A stretch of 64,000 bases of DNA, taken from Rhodovulum sulfidophilum DSM 1374. GTDB lineage: Bacteria; Pseudomonadota; Alphaproteobacteria; Rhodobacterales; Rhodobacteraceae. The position numbers and the translations under genes were made by a program. Positions 17,600 to 26,210 of this stretch are shown piece after piece. The number at the start of each line of letters is the position of its first letter. Position 1 is the stretch's first letter. The stretch covers positions 3,658,001 through 3,722,000 of the forward strand of contig NZ_CP015418.1 in the NCBI RefSeq assembly GCF_001633165.1, written 5' to 3'. The notes under the pieces are model-generated. The model saw only the letters and a program-made list of their open reading frames with translations, ran no database searches and was not told the DNA's origin.

Positions 17600-17682
17600 C
17601 ACGAAACACCTCGGCACGCCATCCCCGACACGGCGGACCGCCCGGAACCTTGCCGGACCGGCCGCGTCGAAGACAGCCGGGC

Positions 17683-18276
17683 TCAGGCCGGGCGGACGCC
17701 CCGGGCCCAGAGCGCGAAACGGCCATCCGATTCGACCTGCACATCGACGAAACCGGTCCGGATCAGATGGGCGCTGAGAGAGCCGACGGTAAAACCGGTC
17801 CGATGCGCCATGAAATCGTTGCCACCCTCGATCGAGGGGCGGTAGCCGTAAAGGATGTCGATCGGCGCGATCGGACCGGCAGACGAAATATAGGCCGGCT
17901 CTTCCAGAAGCCCCTGCGCCACCAGCGCCGCGACCCGCTGCAGATCGGGCATTGTCATCAGAGCGAACCCGCCGGGGCGCAGCACCCGGAAGAACTCTGA
18001 CAGCGCCAGCGGCACTTCATGGGCCCTGAGATGCTCGAGATTATGCGACGACCAGACGGCATCGACCGCACCTTCCGAGAGCGCCTGCATGTCGGTGATG
18101 CTGGCCACGATGTCGGGCATCACCGAGGCATCGATGTCTAGCCGCAGCTCGCGCCAGCTCTCGGCCGGAAAGGCATCGGTCGGCAGCTTGGCGGGATCGG
18201 CCATGCCGCAGCCCACATGCAGAACGGTCTTGAGAGAGGATGTTGCGTCATCCGTGGCGAGGGTCAGGCTGTCCAT
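17683..18276 (-). CDS. Class I SAM-dependent methyltransferase
   Basis: A 197-residue protein with a Rossmann methyltransferase core: VLHVGCGMAD (motif I, near residue 18), RLDIDASVMPDIVASITDM (acidic post-I region), AVWSSHNLEHL (motif IV-like) and FRVLRPGGFALMTMPDLQ (motif VI region). Similar proteins occur beside surface-polysaccharide and glycoprotein genes in alphaproteobacteria. It begins 15 bases after the HlyD-like gene and is the last gene of the secretion operon. It may methylate a sugar or protein residue of the exported product; the substrate is unknown. Confidence 0.82.
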   Translation of the reverse strand: MDSLTLATDDATSSLKTVLHVGCGMADPAKLPTDAFPAESWRELRLDIDASVMPDIVASITDMQALSEGAVDAVWSSHNLEHLRAHEVPLALSEFFRVLRPGGFALMTMPDLQRVAALVAQGLLEEPAYISSAGPIAPIDILYGYRPSIEGGNDFMAHRTGFTVGSLSAHLIRTGFVDVQVESDGRFALWARGVRPA

Positions 18277-18291
18277 GAGAAGGCTCCGGGA

Positions 18292-19590
18292 TCAGGATCG
18301 GGGTTCACGCAGGCTTTCGCTCAACCCGTTGAGAACCGGATCGAGGAAATAGGTCAGAAGGGTGCGGTGACCGGTGGCGATGTCGGTGGTCAGTGTCATG
18401 CCCGGCATCAGCCCCTCGGGCAGCGCCGCATCGACATCGAAGGCCACACGCGCGGCATGACGTGCCGGGCCGCCGCCACTCGGCAGGCTGGAACTCGGCG
18501 CCACATCGCTCAGCCGGCCCGCGATCAGGCCATGGCGGCGCCAGGGAAAGGCATCGACCTTGATCCGCGCCGGATCGCCGGGATGCACCAGCCCCACATC
18601 GCGCGACAGGAGCCCGATCTCGGCATGCATCGCGCCGCCGGTGGGCGCGATCACCACCACCGGATCGGCCATGGTCATCAGCGAGCCCGGCCCGCCCTCG
18701 GCCACCGACAGCACCACCCCGGCCTGCGGCGCCCGCAGATCGTATAGCCGGGCACGGTCGGTCGCCTGCGACAGCTGCCGCTCGATCACCGCAAGTCGCG
18801 GGCGCAACCCGGCCAGGTCCTCGAGACGGCTCTGCCGCAGGTCGCTTTCGAAGGCGGCCAGCCGGGCGGCGGCGGTCTCGCGTTCCTGACGCAGCGACAG
18901 CAGCCGGGCCATGTTCTCGCGGCTGTCGGTCTCGGCATCGAGCCGAAGAAGCCGCGCCTGATTGACCGCCAGCCGGGTGCCGCTTTGCCGGGCCAGAAGG
19001 GTCTCGTGCATAGTTTCGATCTCGCGCGCGGTCGCGACCGCTTCGGCCAGCGCGGGCACGCCTTCCAGCGCGGCCTCGATCCCGCTGTCGATCTGGGCAA
19101 GCGCCGAGACCAGCTGATCGCGCTGGGCGGCCTCGGCGGCGGCGCGTTCGCGCTGGATCCGGGCCTGAAGGGCGAATTCCTCGCCCTCGCCCGTCAGCGG
19201 ACGGTCGCCGAGTTCGGCTTCGATCCGGGCGATTTCGGCCTCGAGCGCCGCGCGTTCGGCGGCCAGCACGGCGACATCGGTCGCGGGATCGCGCGCGTCC
19301 AACCTGGCCAGGAGCTGGCCCGGTTCGACCGCATCGCCCGGATGGACCAGCAGCCGGTCGAGCACCGCCGAGCCAAGGGGCTTCAGCACCACCGGCGGGT
19401 CGTCGGTCACGATCCGGCCCTCGGCGGTAACCACGACATCGATCGGCACGAAGGCCGCGAGCGTCACCAGCGCAACCAGAAGAGCGGCAGAGCCGAACGG
19501 CCAGAGCCGCAGAAGCCAGGGCAATGGCGCGTCCCGGACCTGTACCAGCGGCGGCTGGAACGGCAGCGCGTCCCGCGCGACGGGGCTCAT
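18292..19590 (-). CDS. HlyD-family membrane fusion protein of a type I secretion system
   Basis: A 432-residue periplasmic adaptor. One N-terminal membrane helix lies at about residues 25-50 (LWPFGSAALLVALVTLAAFV), followed by a lipoyl/barrel half (VTAEGRIVTDDPP, LVHPGDAVEPGQLLARLDAR), a long Ala/Glu/Arg-rich alpha-helical hairpin to about residue 290, then the returning half with LRAPQAGVVLSVAEGG and VHPGDPARIKVDAFPW. It links the inner-membrane ABC exporter to a TolC-type outer-membrane pore, which is not encoded here. The start at 19590 lies ten bases after the ABC gene stop, with a weak ribosome site, so translation is probably coupled. Confidence 0.93.
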   Translation of the reverse strand: MSPVARDALPFQPPLVQVRDAPLPWLLRLWPFGSAALLVALVTLAAFVPIDVVVTAEGRIVTDDPPVVLKPLGSAVLDRLLVHPGDAVEPGQLLARLDARDPATDVAVLAAERAALEAEIARIEAELGDRPLTGEGEEFALQARIQRERAAAEAAQRDQLVSALAQIDSGIEAALEGVPALAEAVATAREIETMHETLLARQSGTRLAVNQARLLRLDAETDSRENMARLLSLRQERETAAARLAAFESDLRQSRLEDLAGLRPRLAVIERQLSQATDRARLYDLRAPQAGVVLSVAEGGPGSLMTMADPVVVIAPTGGAMHAEIGLLSRDVGLVHPGDPARIKVDAFPWRRHGLIAGRLSDVAPSSSLPSGGGPARHAARVAFDVDAALPEGLMPGMTLTTDIATGHRTLLTYFLDPVLNGLSESLREPRS

Positions 19591-19600
19591 CGGCGGGCCC

Positions 19601-21775
19601 TCATGCGATATGCTCGGTCTGCTGGCGCCAGAGCGCCGCATAGGTCTCGCAGCGCGCCAGCAGCGTCTCATGCGGGGCCATGTCAAGCAGCCGGCCCTGG
19701 TCGAGCACCATGATCTGGTCGGCCCGGACCAGCGAGGACAGCCGGTGCGAGACGACGATCATGGTGCGCCCATGGGCGATGGCGGTGAGGTTGCGGTTGA
19801 CCAGCGCCTCGGATTCGGGGTCGAGCGCCGAGGTCGCCTCGTCGAGGATCAGGATGCGCGGATCGGCCAGCAGGGCACGGGCAATGGCAATGCGCTGGCG
19901 CTGGCCGCCCGAGAGGTTGGCGCCGCCTTCCTCGACCATGGTGTCGAAGCCCTTGGGCAGGCGGCGGATGAACTCGTCGGCGCCCGCCATCGTCGCCGCC
20001 CGCAGCACCGCCTCGAGCGGGGCGCCGGGCACCGCGACCGCGATATTGTCGCGGACAGTCCCCCGGAACAGCAGGTTGTCCTGAAGCACGATGCCGACCT
20101 GACGGCGCAGTGCGGCCAGCGCGATGTTGCGGATATCGATGCCGTCGAACAGGATCAGGCCCTGCTGGGGCGTCTCGATCCCCTGGATCAGCCGGGTCAG
20201 CGTGGTCTTGCCCGAGCCCGAGCGCCCGACGATGCCCACCACCTGCCCCGGAGCGACCGCGAAGCTGACCCGGTCGAGCGCCGGGGTCGCTGCGCCGGGA
20301 TAGGCGAAGCCGACCTCGCGCAATTCGAGCGTGCCCGACAGCATCGGCTGGGCCAGCTTGTCGTCATCCTGCCGCTCGGGCGGATGATCCATGATCTTGC
20401 GCAGCATCCTGATCGACAAGGCGGCCTCCTGCCATTCGTTGATCAGCCCCACGATCTGCACCAGCGGCCCCGAGACCCGGCCCGACAGCAGCAGGATCGC
20501 AACCAGCGTCCCGACCGTGAGCGCGCCCTGAAGCGCAAGCCCGACCCCGACCGCGACCACGGTGACCTGCATCATCCGTTCGAGAAGCCCGGTCAGCGTG
20601 CCGGTCAGCGCCGAGACCCGGCCCAGATCCCATTGCCTGAGCACCGACTGGGCCAGGCTGTCCTCCCAGAGCCGCTGGCGTGCGGGTTCGACCGCAAGCG
20701 ACTTGACCGCGCGCATGTTGTGCAGCGTCTCGACCAGAAGCGCCTGACGCTCGGCCTCGACCCCGTAAAGCGCGTTCAGCCGCGACTGGAGGATCGGCAG
20801 CATCAGCCCGATGCAGCCCGCGATGACGACGGCGTAAAGCGTGATGATCAGCGTCAGCGTGCCAGACAGAAGCGCCAGCGTGGTCAACAGAAGCGGCAAA
20901 AGCGCGGCGTCGAGCAGGGTCTGCAAAAGCCGCCCGGTCAGGAAGTGGCGGATCTTGTCGGTCTGCTGGATGTTGCGGGTCAGAACGCCCGCGGGCGTGG
21001 TCTCGAACACGGTCATCGGCAGGCGCAGCAGATGGGCCACGCTTTGCGACCCGATATCGGCATCGATCCGGCCGCCCGCGATCTGGCTGAGGCGCTGGCG
21101 GATATAGCCGAACCCCGCATCGAACAGCACCAGGACGACATAGACCGCGGTCACCGACATCAGCGTGTACCAGGCCTGATGCGCGATCACCCGGTCGATC
21201 ATCACCTGCAGCAGCAATGGCAGCGAGAAGGCGATCAGGTTGCCGGTGACGACCGCCACCGCGACCCCCGCGAAAAGTCCGCGTTCGCGCCGGAGCGCGG
21301 GCAGGAACCAGCGCAGCCCGAAGGCCCGGCTCTCGGCGGCGGCGGCATCGGGGCGCCCGATCAGGATCAGCCGTCCGGTCCAGCGCCGGGCGAATTCCTC
21401 CCAGGGCATGTTCCGCACGCCCTCGGCCTCGTGTCGCGGGTCGAGGATCGCGGCGTTGCGAAGCTTTTCGACCAGCCCGGCATGGACCAGCACGATCCAG
21501 CGGCCCTGTTCGACCTCGGCCAGCACCGGCAGCCCCTGCCCCAGCCGCGAGGCCAGCCGCCATCCGGCCCGCTCGATCAGCCGGCAGCGCAGCCCCTTGG
21601 CCGCGAACAGATCCATCAGCCCGGGAGCGAGATCGCCGCCCCCGAGATCGGGCAGTTCGTCGGGGCTGAGGACGATGCCGTTATGTGCGGCGATCAGGAA
21701 GGCGCCGCGCAGGGTCGACAGCTGCGGCGTATCGAGCGCGAGCGTTTCGGAAAGCTGGGAATCCTGGGCCGACAT
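19601..21775 (-). CDS. Type I secretion ABC permease/ATPase with degenerate C39-like domain
   Basis: A 724-residue half-transporter fused to its ATPase. Residues about 1-150 are a peptidase-C39-like domain without the catalytic cysteine near the N terminus (SALLEFD-like region reads TLRGAFLIAAHNG), as in HlyB, so it probably docks substrate rather than cleaving a leader. Five to six membrane helices follow (about 165-440). The ATPase has Walker A GRSGSGKT at 517-524, signature LSGGQ at 621-625, Walker B ILILDE at 641-646 and the H-loop histidine at 677. It is first in the operon ABC-HlyD-methyltransferase and is the likely exporter of the octad-repeat protein. Confidence 0.93.
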   Translation of the reverse strand: MSAQDSQLSETLALDTPQLSTLRGAFLIAAHNGIVLSPDELPDLGGGDLAPGLMDLFAAKGLRCRLIERAGWRLASRLGQGLPVLAEVEQGRWIVLVHAGLVEKLRNAAILDPRHEAEGVRNMPWEEFARRWTGRLILIGRPDAAAAESRAFGLRWFLPALRRERGLFAGVAVAVVTGNLIAFSLPLLLQVMIDRVIAHQAWYTLMSVTAVYVVLVLFDAGFGYIRQRLSQIAGGRIDADIGSQSVAHLLRLPMTVFETTPAGVLTRNIQQTDKIRHFLTGRLLQTLLDAALLPLLLTTLALLSGTLTLIITLYAVVIAGCIGLMLPILQSRLNALYGVEAERQALLVETLHNMRAVKSLAVEPARQRLWEDSLAQSVLRQWDLGRVSALTGTLTGLLERMMQVTVVAVGVGLALQGALTVGTLVAILLLSGRVSGPLVQIVGLINEWQEAALSIRMLRKIMDHPPERQDDDKLAQPMLSGTLELREVGFAYPGAATPALDRVSFAVAPGQVVGIVGRSGSGKTTLTRLIQGIETPQQGLILFDGIDIRNIALAALRRQVGIVLQDNLLFRGTVRDNIAVAVPGAPLEAVLRAATMAGADEFIRRLPKGFDTMVEEGGANLSGGQRQRIAIARALLADPRILILDEATSALDPESEALVNRNLTAIAHGRTMIVVSHRLSSLVRADQIMVLDQGRLLDMAPHETLLARCETYAALWRQQTEHIA

Positions 21776-21837
21776 GGGCCCTGTTTACGTGAGGGCACCT
21801 TAACGCGCGGTTGTCGACGCTGCGGCGCCGACAGGGT

Positions 21838-21866
21838 CTCGTGGCAGGAGCGCGCCCTGCCACGAG
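21838..21866 (-). terminator. Strong terminator hairpin after the alanine symporter
   Basis: A perfect 11-base stem CTCGTGGCAGG / CCTGCCACGAG with a seven-base loop lies ten bases after the symporter stop and ahead of the leftward ABC operon. No U-run is visible, but stability is high. Confidence 0.65.
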
Positions 21867-21876
21867 AGGCCGAGGA

Positions 21877-23214
21877 TCACTCGGCCTGTTTGCGCCAATA
21901 GGCACGGGACACCGCGAAGACGGTACCGCTGAGCGCGATCAGCGCGATCAGGTTGGGGATCGCCATCAGCGCGTTCATGATGTCGGCCACGATCCAGATC
22001 ACGCCCAGATTGGCAACGGCCCCGATGAGGATGCCCGCCACCCAAAGCAGCCGGAACGGCAGGATCACCTTGGGCCCGAACAGGTATTCGGCCGCGCGTT
22101 CACCGTAATAGCTCCAGCCCAGAATCGTGGTGAAGGCGAAGACGATCAGCCCGAAGCTGACGATCAGATCGCCACCCGGCAGGCCGGTATTGAAGGCCAG
22201 CGCCGAAAGCGCGGCCCCGGTTTCGCCACTGCTCCAGACCCCGGTGGTGATGATCACCAGCGCGGTCATCGAGCAGACCAGGATGGTGTCGATGAAGGTG
22301 CCCAGCATCGCCACGTTGCCCTGGCGCACCGGATCGTCGGTCAGCGCCGCGGCATGCGCGATCGGCGCCGAGCCCAGACCGGCCTCGTTCGAGAAGATGC
22401 CGCGCGCCACACCGAAGCGGATCGCCGCCATCACCGCCGCGCCCGCGAAACCGCCGGTCGCCGCAGCCCCGTTGAAGGCGCTGTCGAAGATCAGCGCGAT
22501 GGCGCCGGGGACCTGCTGGAAGTTGAGCGCAAGGATCGTCAGCGCACCGATGATGTAAAGCACCGCCATCAGCGGGACCAGCCATTCGGCAACGGCGCCG
22601 ATCCGCTTGACCCCGCCCACGATCACGACAAAGGTCAGCGCGGCCAGCGCGATCCCGGTCCACAGATGGGGCACCCCGAAGGTGGTCTCGACCGCATCGG
22701 CCACCGAGTTGGCCTGCACCGTGTTGCCGATCCCGAAGGCGGCGATGGTGGCGAAGAAGGCGAACATCCAGGCCAGCCAGGCAAAGCGCGGGCCGAGCCC
22801 GTTCTTGATGTAATACATCGGCCCGCCGACATAACGGCCCTTGGCGTCGACCTCGCGGTAATGCACCGCCAGCACGGCCTCGGCATATTTGGTGGCCATG
22901 CCGACCAGGGCGGTCAGCCACATCCAGAACACCGCGCCGGGACCGCCAAGGAAGATCGCCGTGGCGACGCCCGCGATGTTGCCGGTGCCGATGGTCGCCG
23001 ACAGCGCCGTGGTCAGCGCCTGGAACGGCGTGATCTCGCCCTCATGGCCCTCGCCCTTCTTGCGGCCCTCCAGCATCATCCGGATGCCGTAGCCCAGCTT
23101 GCGCTGCGGCAGGAAACGCAACCCGATGCAGAGGTAAAGCCCGGTGCCCAGAAGCAGCACCAGAACCGGTGCCCCCCAGACGAACGAACTTACCGCGTTG
23201 AGAAAATCTGTCAT
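21877..23214 (-). CDS. Sodium:alanine (amino acid) symporter, AGCS family
   Basis: A 445-residue protein with about 11 hydrophobic segments and AGCS signatures: TALSATIGTGNIAGVATAI near residue 70, WMWLTALVGMATKYAEAVLA, YVGGPMYYIKNGLG, and RGIFSNEAGLGSAPIAHAAA in the second half. These proteins import alanine or glycine with sodium. The ATG at 23214 lies behind a 367-base untranslated stretch containing several hairpins. A strong stem-loop follows the stop. The substrate within the family cannot be fixed from sequence. Confidence 0.93.
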   Translation of the reverse strand: MTDFLNAVSSFVWGAPVLVLLLGTGLYLCIGLRFLPQRKLGYGIRMMLEGRKKGEGHEGEITPFQALTTALSATIGTGNIAGVATAIFLGGPGAVFWMWLTALVGMATKYAEAVLAVHYREVDAKGRYVGGPMYYIKNGLGPRFAWLAWMFAFFATIAAFGIGNTVQANSVADAVETTFGVPHLWTGIALAALTFVVIVGGVKRIGAVAEWLVPLMAVLYIIGALTILALNFQQVPGAIALIFDSAFNGAAATGGFAGAAVMAAIRFGVARGIFSNEAGLGSAPIAHAAALTDDPVRQGNVAMLGTFIDTILVCSMTALVIITTGVWSSGETGAALSALAFNTGLPGGDLIVSFGLIVFAFTTILGWSYYGERAAEYLFGPKVILPFRLLWVAGILIGAVANLGVIWIVADIMNALMAIPNLIALIALSGTVFAVSRAYWRKQAE

Positions 23215-23311
23215 ATGCTTCTTTCCCTGTTAGTTTTTCGATTGCCGGCCTGCCCGCTTCGGCAGGCAAGGTGTATGAGGCCATCGGTCGCACAACCGGA
23301 TCCCGAACGCA

Positions 23312-23334
23312 GCGTCTGACGCAGCGTCAGACGC
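23312..23334. promoter_or_regulatory. Palindrome GCGTCTGAC-N5-GTCAGACGC, possible operator
   Basis: A perfect nine-base inverted repeat with a five-base spacer, about 100 bases upstream of the symporter start. The overlapping direct repeat CGCAGCGTC (twice) adds to the structure. With no T-run and an upstream position it looks more like a regulator-binding site or leader hairpin than a terminator. Confidence 0.4.
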
Positions 23335-23507
23335 CTCGCAAGCCCCGCCGCTGCCCGCATCGCGGGGACCGCCTCCGAGCCCCGGCAGACAGTTCGCGGC
23401 AGGACGCGCGCGCAGGCGGGCGCGCGTACGGGCACGGCCCGGCAGGCGGCCGACGGAACCGGTCGCGCCCGGGCATTGCAGATCTGAAGGAGGGGAATGA
23501 CCGCGAC

Positions 23508-23528
23508 CGCGCCCCGGACCGGGGCGCG
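23508..23528 (-). terminator. Terminator-like hairpin after ubiTUV
   Basis: CGCGCCCCG-gac-CGGGGCGCG, a perfect nine-base stem with a three-base loop, lies about 55 bases past the ubiV stop in the direction of transcription. No U-run. Confidence 0.5.
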
Positions 23529-23581
23529 GAAACCGAGGGGGGTGGGGCGCGCGGTCGGCGCCCTGCCCCCGGAGCATCGGC

Positions 23582-24505
23582 TCAGGCCAGCTCGGCCGCG
23601 GCGCGGGCCGTCCAGTCGTGCCCGGCCTTGCCGTGGTAGAAGCCGTTGACGAAGGGCGCCTCGATGCCGAGTTCGCGCAGCTTCGCCTCGCCTTCCTCGA
23701 CCCCGATCCGCTCGGCCAGAACGTCGTCGAACAGCCGCGTGACCGCGATCATGTCGCAGGAATGCGGCATCACCCGGAAATGGGTCACGCCCAGCGCCTT
23801 CATGTCGGCGATATCGGGCAGGAGATCGAGATAGCCGTAGCTCAGCGTCTGGATCCCGTTGACCACCAGGAACGGCTTCTCGTCCATGGTGTTCAGGATC
23901 ATGCCGTCGCAATCCTCGCCGCAGACGAACTGGCAGTTGTCCTTGGTCCGGGCATGCGCGCGGGCATGGTAGCAGCGCGCCGACAGCGCCAGCGACGCGC
24001 GGCCGAAAACCTGCACCTCGACCCCGACGCCCAGTTCGCCCGCCTTCTTGCCCAGCTCGGCAACCGCCTTGCGCGGCAGCTCGGGCAGAAGCGCGAAATG
24101 GTTGGCGCCCTGCTCGTGCAGATAGGCCATCGTGTCTTCGTTATAGACGTTCAGCAGCGCGCCGATCCGGTGCGGCTTGTTCTTGAGGTAAAGCAGCGCC
24201 GCGGTGTTGTTGACCTCGAGATCGCGGCCCTCCTGCTCGGCCCATTGCCGCAGCAGGTTGCGTTCGCGCTTGATGACCACTTCCGAGAAGGAGGAGAACA
24301 CCACCTTCTTGCCCGCGCGTTCCAGCCGCTCGGCGACCTTGTCCATGTGGTGGTCGTCGAAGAAGGGCGTCCGCTTGGAACAGATCACCTCGCCCAGATA
24401 GACGGTCGAGACCGGGCTTTCATCGGCGATCCGGTTGTAGAAATCGAGTTTCATCTCGGCGGGCCAGTGGAACAGGTTCGGACCCAGCGTCAGTTCGGCA
24501 GCCAT
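23582..24505 (-). CDS. ubiV: Oxygen-independent ubiquinone hydroxylation protein UbiV (U32 family)
   Basis: A 307-residue U32-peptidase-like protein. Cys42, Cys178, Cys191 and Cys195 have the spacing (C-x12-C-x3-C for the last three) known for the 4Fe-4S ligands of Escherichia coli UbiV. With UbiU it forms a complex that hydroxylates the ubiquinone ring without oxygen. The start at 24505 has a GGAGGT site eight bases upstream; an earlier in-frame ATG at 24520 lies inside ubiU and lacks one. It is the last gene of ubiT-ubiU-ubiV, five bases after ubiU, and a terminator-like stem follows. Confidence 0.92.
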   Translation of the reverse strand: MAAELTLGPNLFHWPAEMKLDFYNRIADESPVSTVYLGEVICSKRTPFFDDHHMDKVAERLERAGKKVVFSSFSEVVIKRERNLLRQWAEQEGRDLEVNNTAALLYLKNKPHRIGALLNVYNEDTMAYLHEQGANHFALLPELPRKAVAELGKKAGELGVGVEVQVFGRASLALSARCYHARAHARTKDNCQFVCGEDCDGMILNTMDEKPFLVVNGIQTLSYGYLDLLPDIADMKALGVTHFRVMPHSCDMIAVTRLFDDVLAERIGVEEGEAKLRELGIEAPFVNGFYHGKAGHDWTARAAAELA

Positions 24506-24510
24506 CGGGC

Positions 24511-25509
24511 TTACCTCCATTTCTTGGTCTTGAGCGCACCCTCGGTGTGTTTCTGACCCTCGGTCAGCGCCACCAGGTCGGCCAGCTTGGGTTCCTGCCC
24601 CGCCATGATCGAGTCGACGGCCTCGCGGAAGGCGGCGACCACTTTCTTGACATAGGCACGGGACCGCTGACGGCCCTCGATCTTGAAGGCATGCACGCCG
24701 GCATTGATCAGATCGGGCAGCATGGTCGAGGCGTTCAGGCTGACCGGCTCCTCGAAGGCATAATAGCCGTCATCGCGGGCGTCGCATTTGTAGCGGCCCT
24801 TGCAGATCGTCGGATAGCCCGCGGTCTCGTCCGGCTTGAACCGGTCGATCATGTAATCGCCGAGGATCGTCGACATGCTGCCATCCTCGGCGCGTTCGTA
24901 TTTCACGCAGGAGGCGGGCGAGCAGGCCCCGTCCATGTTGGTCGACTGGCCGGTGACGTAATTGGTCAGCGAGCAGCGGCCCTCGACCATCAGACCGTGG
25001 TTGCCGAAGATGAAGGTCTCGACCTCGCAGGGGATCTCTTGGACCAGGCCCTTGATCTCGGACACGGTCATGATCCTGGGCAGCACGATCCGCTTCACCC
25101 CGAATTCCTGCACATAATACCGGATCGCCTCGGGGGACGAGGCCGCGGCCTGCACCGACAGGTGGATGCGCATCTGCGGATGGGTCTTCTGGATATAGGC
25201 CGCGACCGCGATATCGGCGACGATGCAGGCATCCGCCCCCAGCTTGGCCGACAGGTCGGCCGCGTCCTTCCACAGCTGCACATTGCCCGCGGGCGGGAAG
25301 GTGTTCAGCGTGATCAGCACCTTGGTGCCGCCGTCATGGGCGTATTTGATGGATTTCTCCATCTCTTCGGGGGTGAAGTTCAGCCCCACGAAGTTCCGCG
25401 CATTGGTGGCGTTCTGATAGCCGCAATAGACCGCATCGGCCCCGGCATCGACAGCCGAGCGCAAGGCGGCGGGGGTACCCGCCGGGCAGATCAGTTCGGG
25501 TTTGATCAT
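24511..25509 (-). CDS. ubiU: Oxygen-independent ubiquinone hydroxylation protein UbiU (U32 family)
   Basis: A 332-residue U32-family protein beginning MIKPELICPAGTPAALRSAV, the usual start of UbiU. The region GRCSLTNYVTGQ, ACSPASCVKYE and ICKGRYKC supplies Cys179, 196, 201, 236 and 242, from which the four 4Fe-4S ligands must come; exact assignment is uncertain. The C-terminal FKIEGRQRSRAYVKKVV is typical. UbiU and UbiV act together in anaerobic ring hydroxylation and need UbiT. The ATG overlaps the ubiT stop by four bases (ATGA), so translation is coupled. Confidence 0.93.
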   Translation of the reverse strand: MIKPELICPAGTPAALRSAVDAGADAVYCGYQNATNARNFVGLNFTPEEMEKSIKYAHDGGTKVLITLNTFPPAGNVQLWKDAADLSAKLGADACIVADIAVAAYIQKTHPQMRIHLSVQAAASSPEAIRYYVQEFGVKRIVLPRIMTVSEIKGLVQEIPCEVETFIFGNHGLMVEGRCSLTNYVTGQSTNMDGACSPASCVKYERAEDGSMSTILGDYMIDRFKPDETAGYPTICKGRYKCDARDDGYYAFEEPVSLNASTMLPDLINAGVHAFKIEGRQRSRAYVKKVVAAFREAVDSIMAGQEPKLADLVALTEGQKHTEGALKTKKWR

Positions 25510-26045
25510 GAGTGCGACCCTTTCCGTTTCTGGGCGTTCTCTGCCGCCCGGCGCAGCATGTTCAGCGCCCCGCGGCCCGGCGCGCCGAACATGTCGGCCA
25601 CGCTTTCGGCAATCGGCTCTTCCACGTCATCGAGCGCGTTCCTGAGGCAGACCACCGCCTCGGTATCGCCGGTCACGATCAGATCGCGCGAGAAGAACAG
25701 CGCGTCGCCATCCTGTTCGGTATCCATCAGCGTCAGCAGATCGAGGAACTTGCCCGAGATCCGCGCGCAATGGGGCGGCAGGGCCCGGCGCCGGTTGAGC
25801 GCCTTGAAATCGAGCGCCTCGGGATCGGGCCGCAGATACAGCATGAACGGCATGTCGACCGGGTCGACCAGGAAATAGGCGTGCCGGTGATGGCCCAGCC
25901 GGTCGAACATGTCGGGATTGTCGGCAGCGATCTTGGTGACGATGCGCTTGAGGACCGGCTGCAGAAGGAACAGCGGCAGCGGCGGCAGGAAGGGAAACCC
26001 TCCGGAGCCGCCGGGCAGGCGTGGAGTTTGGGGTGCGGTTGTCAT
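25506..26045 (-). CDS. ubiT: Anaerobic ubiquinone biosynthesis accessory factor UbiT (SCP2 domain)
   Basis: A 179-residue protein with an SCP2 lipid-binding fold: HAYFLVDPVDMPFMLYLRPD near residue 55, then RRRALPPHCARISG and ALFFSRDLIVTGDTEAVVCL. UbiT is thought to bind ubiquinone intermediates and pass them to the other Ubi enzymes under anoxia. It is first in ubiTUV. No ribosome-binding site precedes the ATG at 26045, and the Fnr-type box centred 41-42 bases upstream suggests that transcription starts at the ATG itself, giving a leaderless message. Confidence 0.92.
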   Translation of the reverse strand: MTTAPQTPRLPGGSGGFPFLPPLPLFLLQPVLKRIVTKIAADNPDMFDRLGHHRHAYFLVDPVDMPFMLYLRPDPEALDFKALNRRRALPPHCARISGKFLDLLTLMDTEQDGDALFFSRDLIVTGDTEAVVCLRNALDDVEEPIAESVADMFGAPGRGALNMLRRAAENAQKRKGSHS

Positions 26046-26051
26046 GGCTGG

Positions 26052-26093
26052 TCGATACCCGGATGTGGGACAATCCGGATTGACTTAGGTCAA
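26052..26093 (-). promoter_or_regulatory. FnrL-type box and candidate promoter of ubiTUV
   Basis: TTGAC-ttag-GTCAA at 26080-26093 is a perfect Fnr/FnrL half-site pair with the right four-base spacer. Its centre is 41.5 bases upstream of the A of the ubiT ATG, the class II activator position if transcription begins at that A. A -10-like TATCGA lies at -12 to -7 on that assumption (26052-26057). Anaerobic induction of an oxygen-independent pathway fits known biology. Confidence 0.75.
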
Positions 26094-26210
26094 ACCTGTC
26101 GCACTGTCCGGGGCACGAATTGTCACAGCGGTCATCAGGAGCGGCGGGAACAACGGAAAATCCCCATCGGCCGGTGGAAACGGCCCGACTTCACAAGGCC
26201 GTGAAAAGGG

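Larger units (their letters stand above)
23215..23581 (-). promoter_or_regulatory. Long leader/promoter region of the alanine symporter
   Basis: No gene is supported in these 367 bases. They contain, from the symporter side, a stem GCCTGCC-cgcttc-GGCAGGC (23250-23269), the perfect palindrome at 23312-23334, and the terminator of ubiV at 23508-23528. A glycine-type riboswitch was looked for, because such symporters often have one, but its conserved core was not seen. Confidence 0.45.

Noticed and set aside
23215..23581. Glycine riboswitch ahead of the alanine symporter
   Set aside because: The conserved aptamer core was searched for on the leftward strand and not found.
24506..24520. Earlier ATG for ubiV at 24520
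   Set aside because: It lies inside the end of ubiU without a ribosome site, whereas ATG at 24505 has GGAGGT at good spacing.
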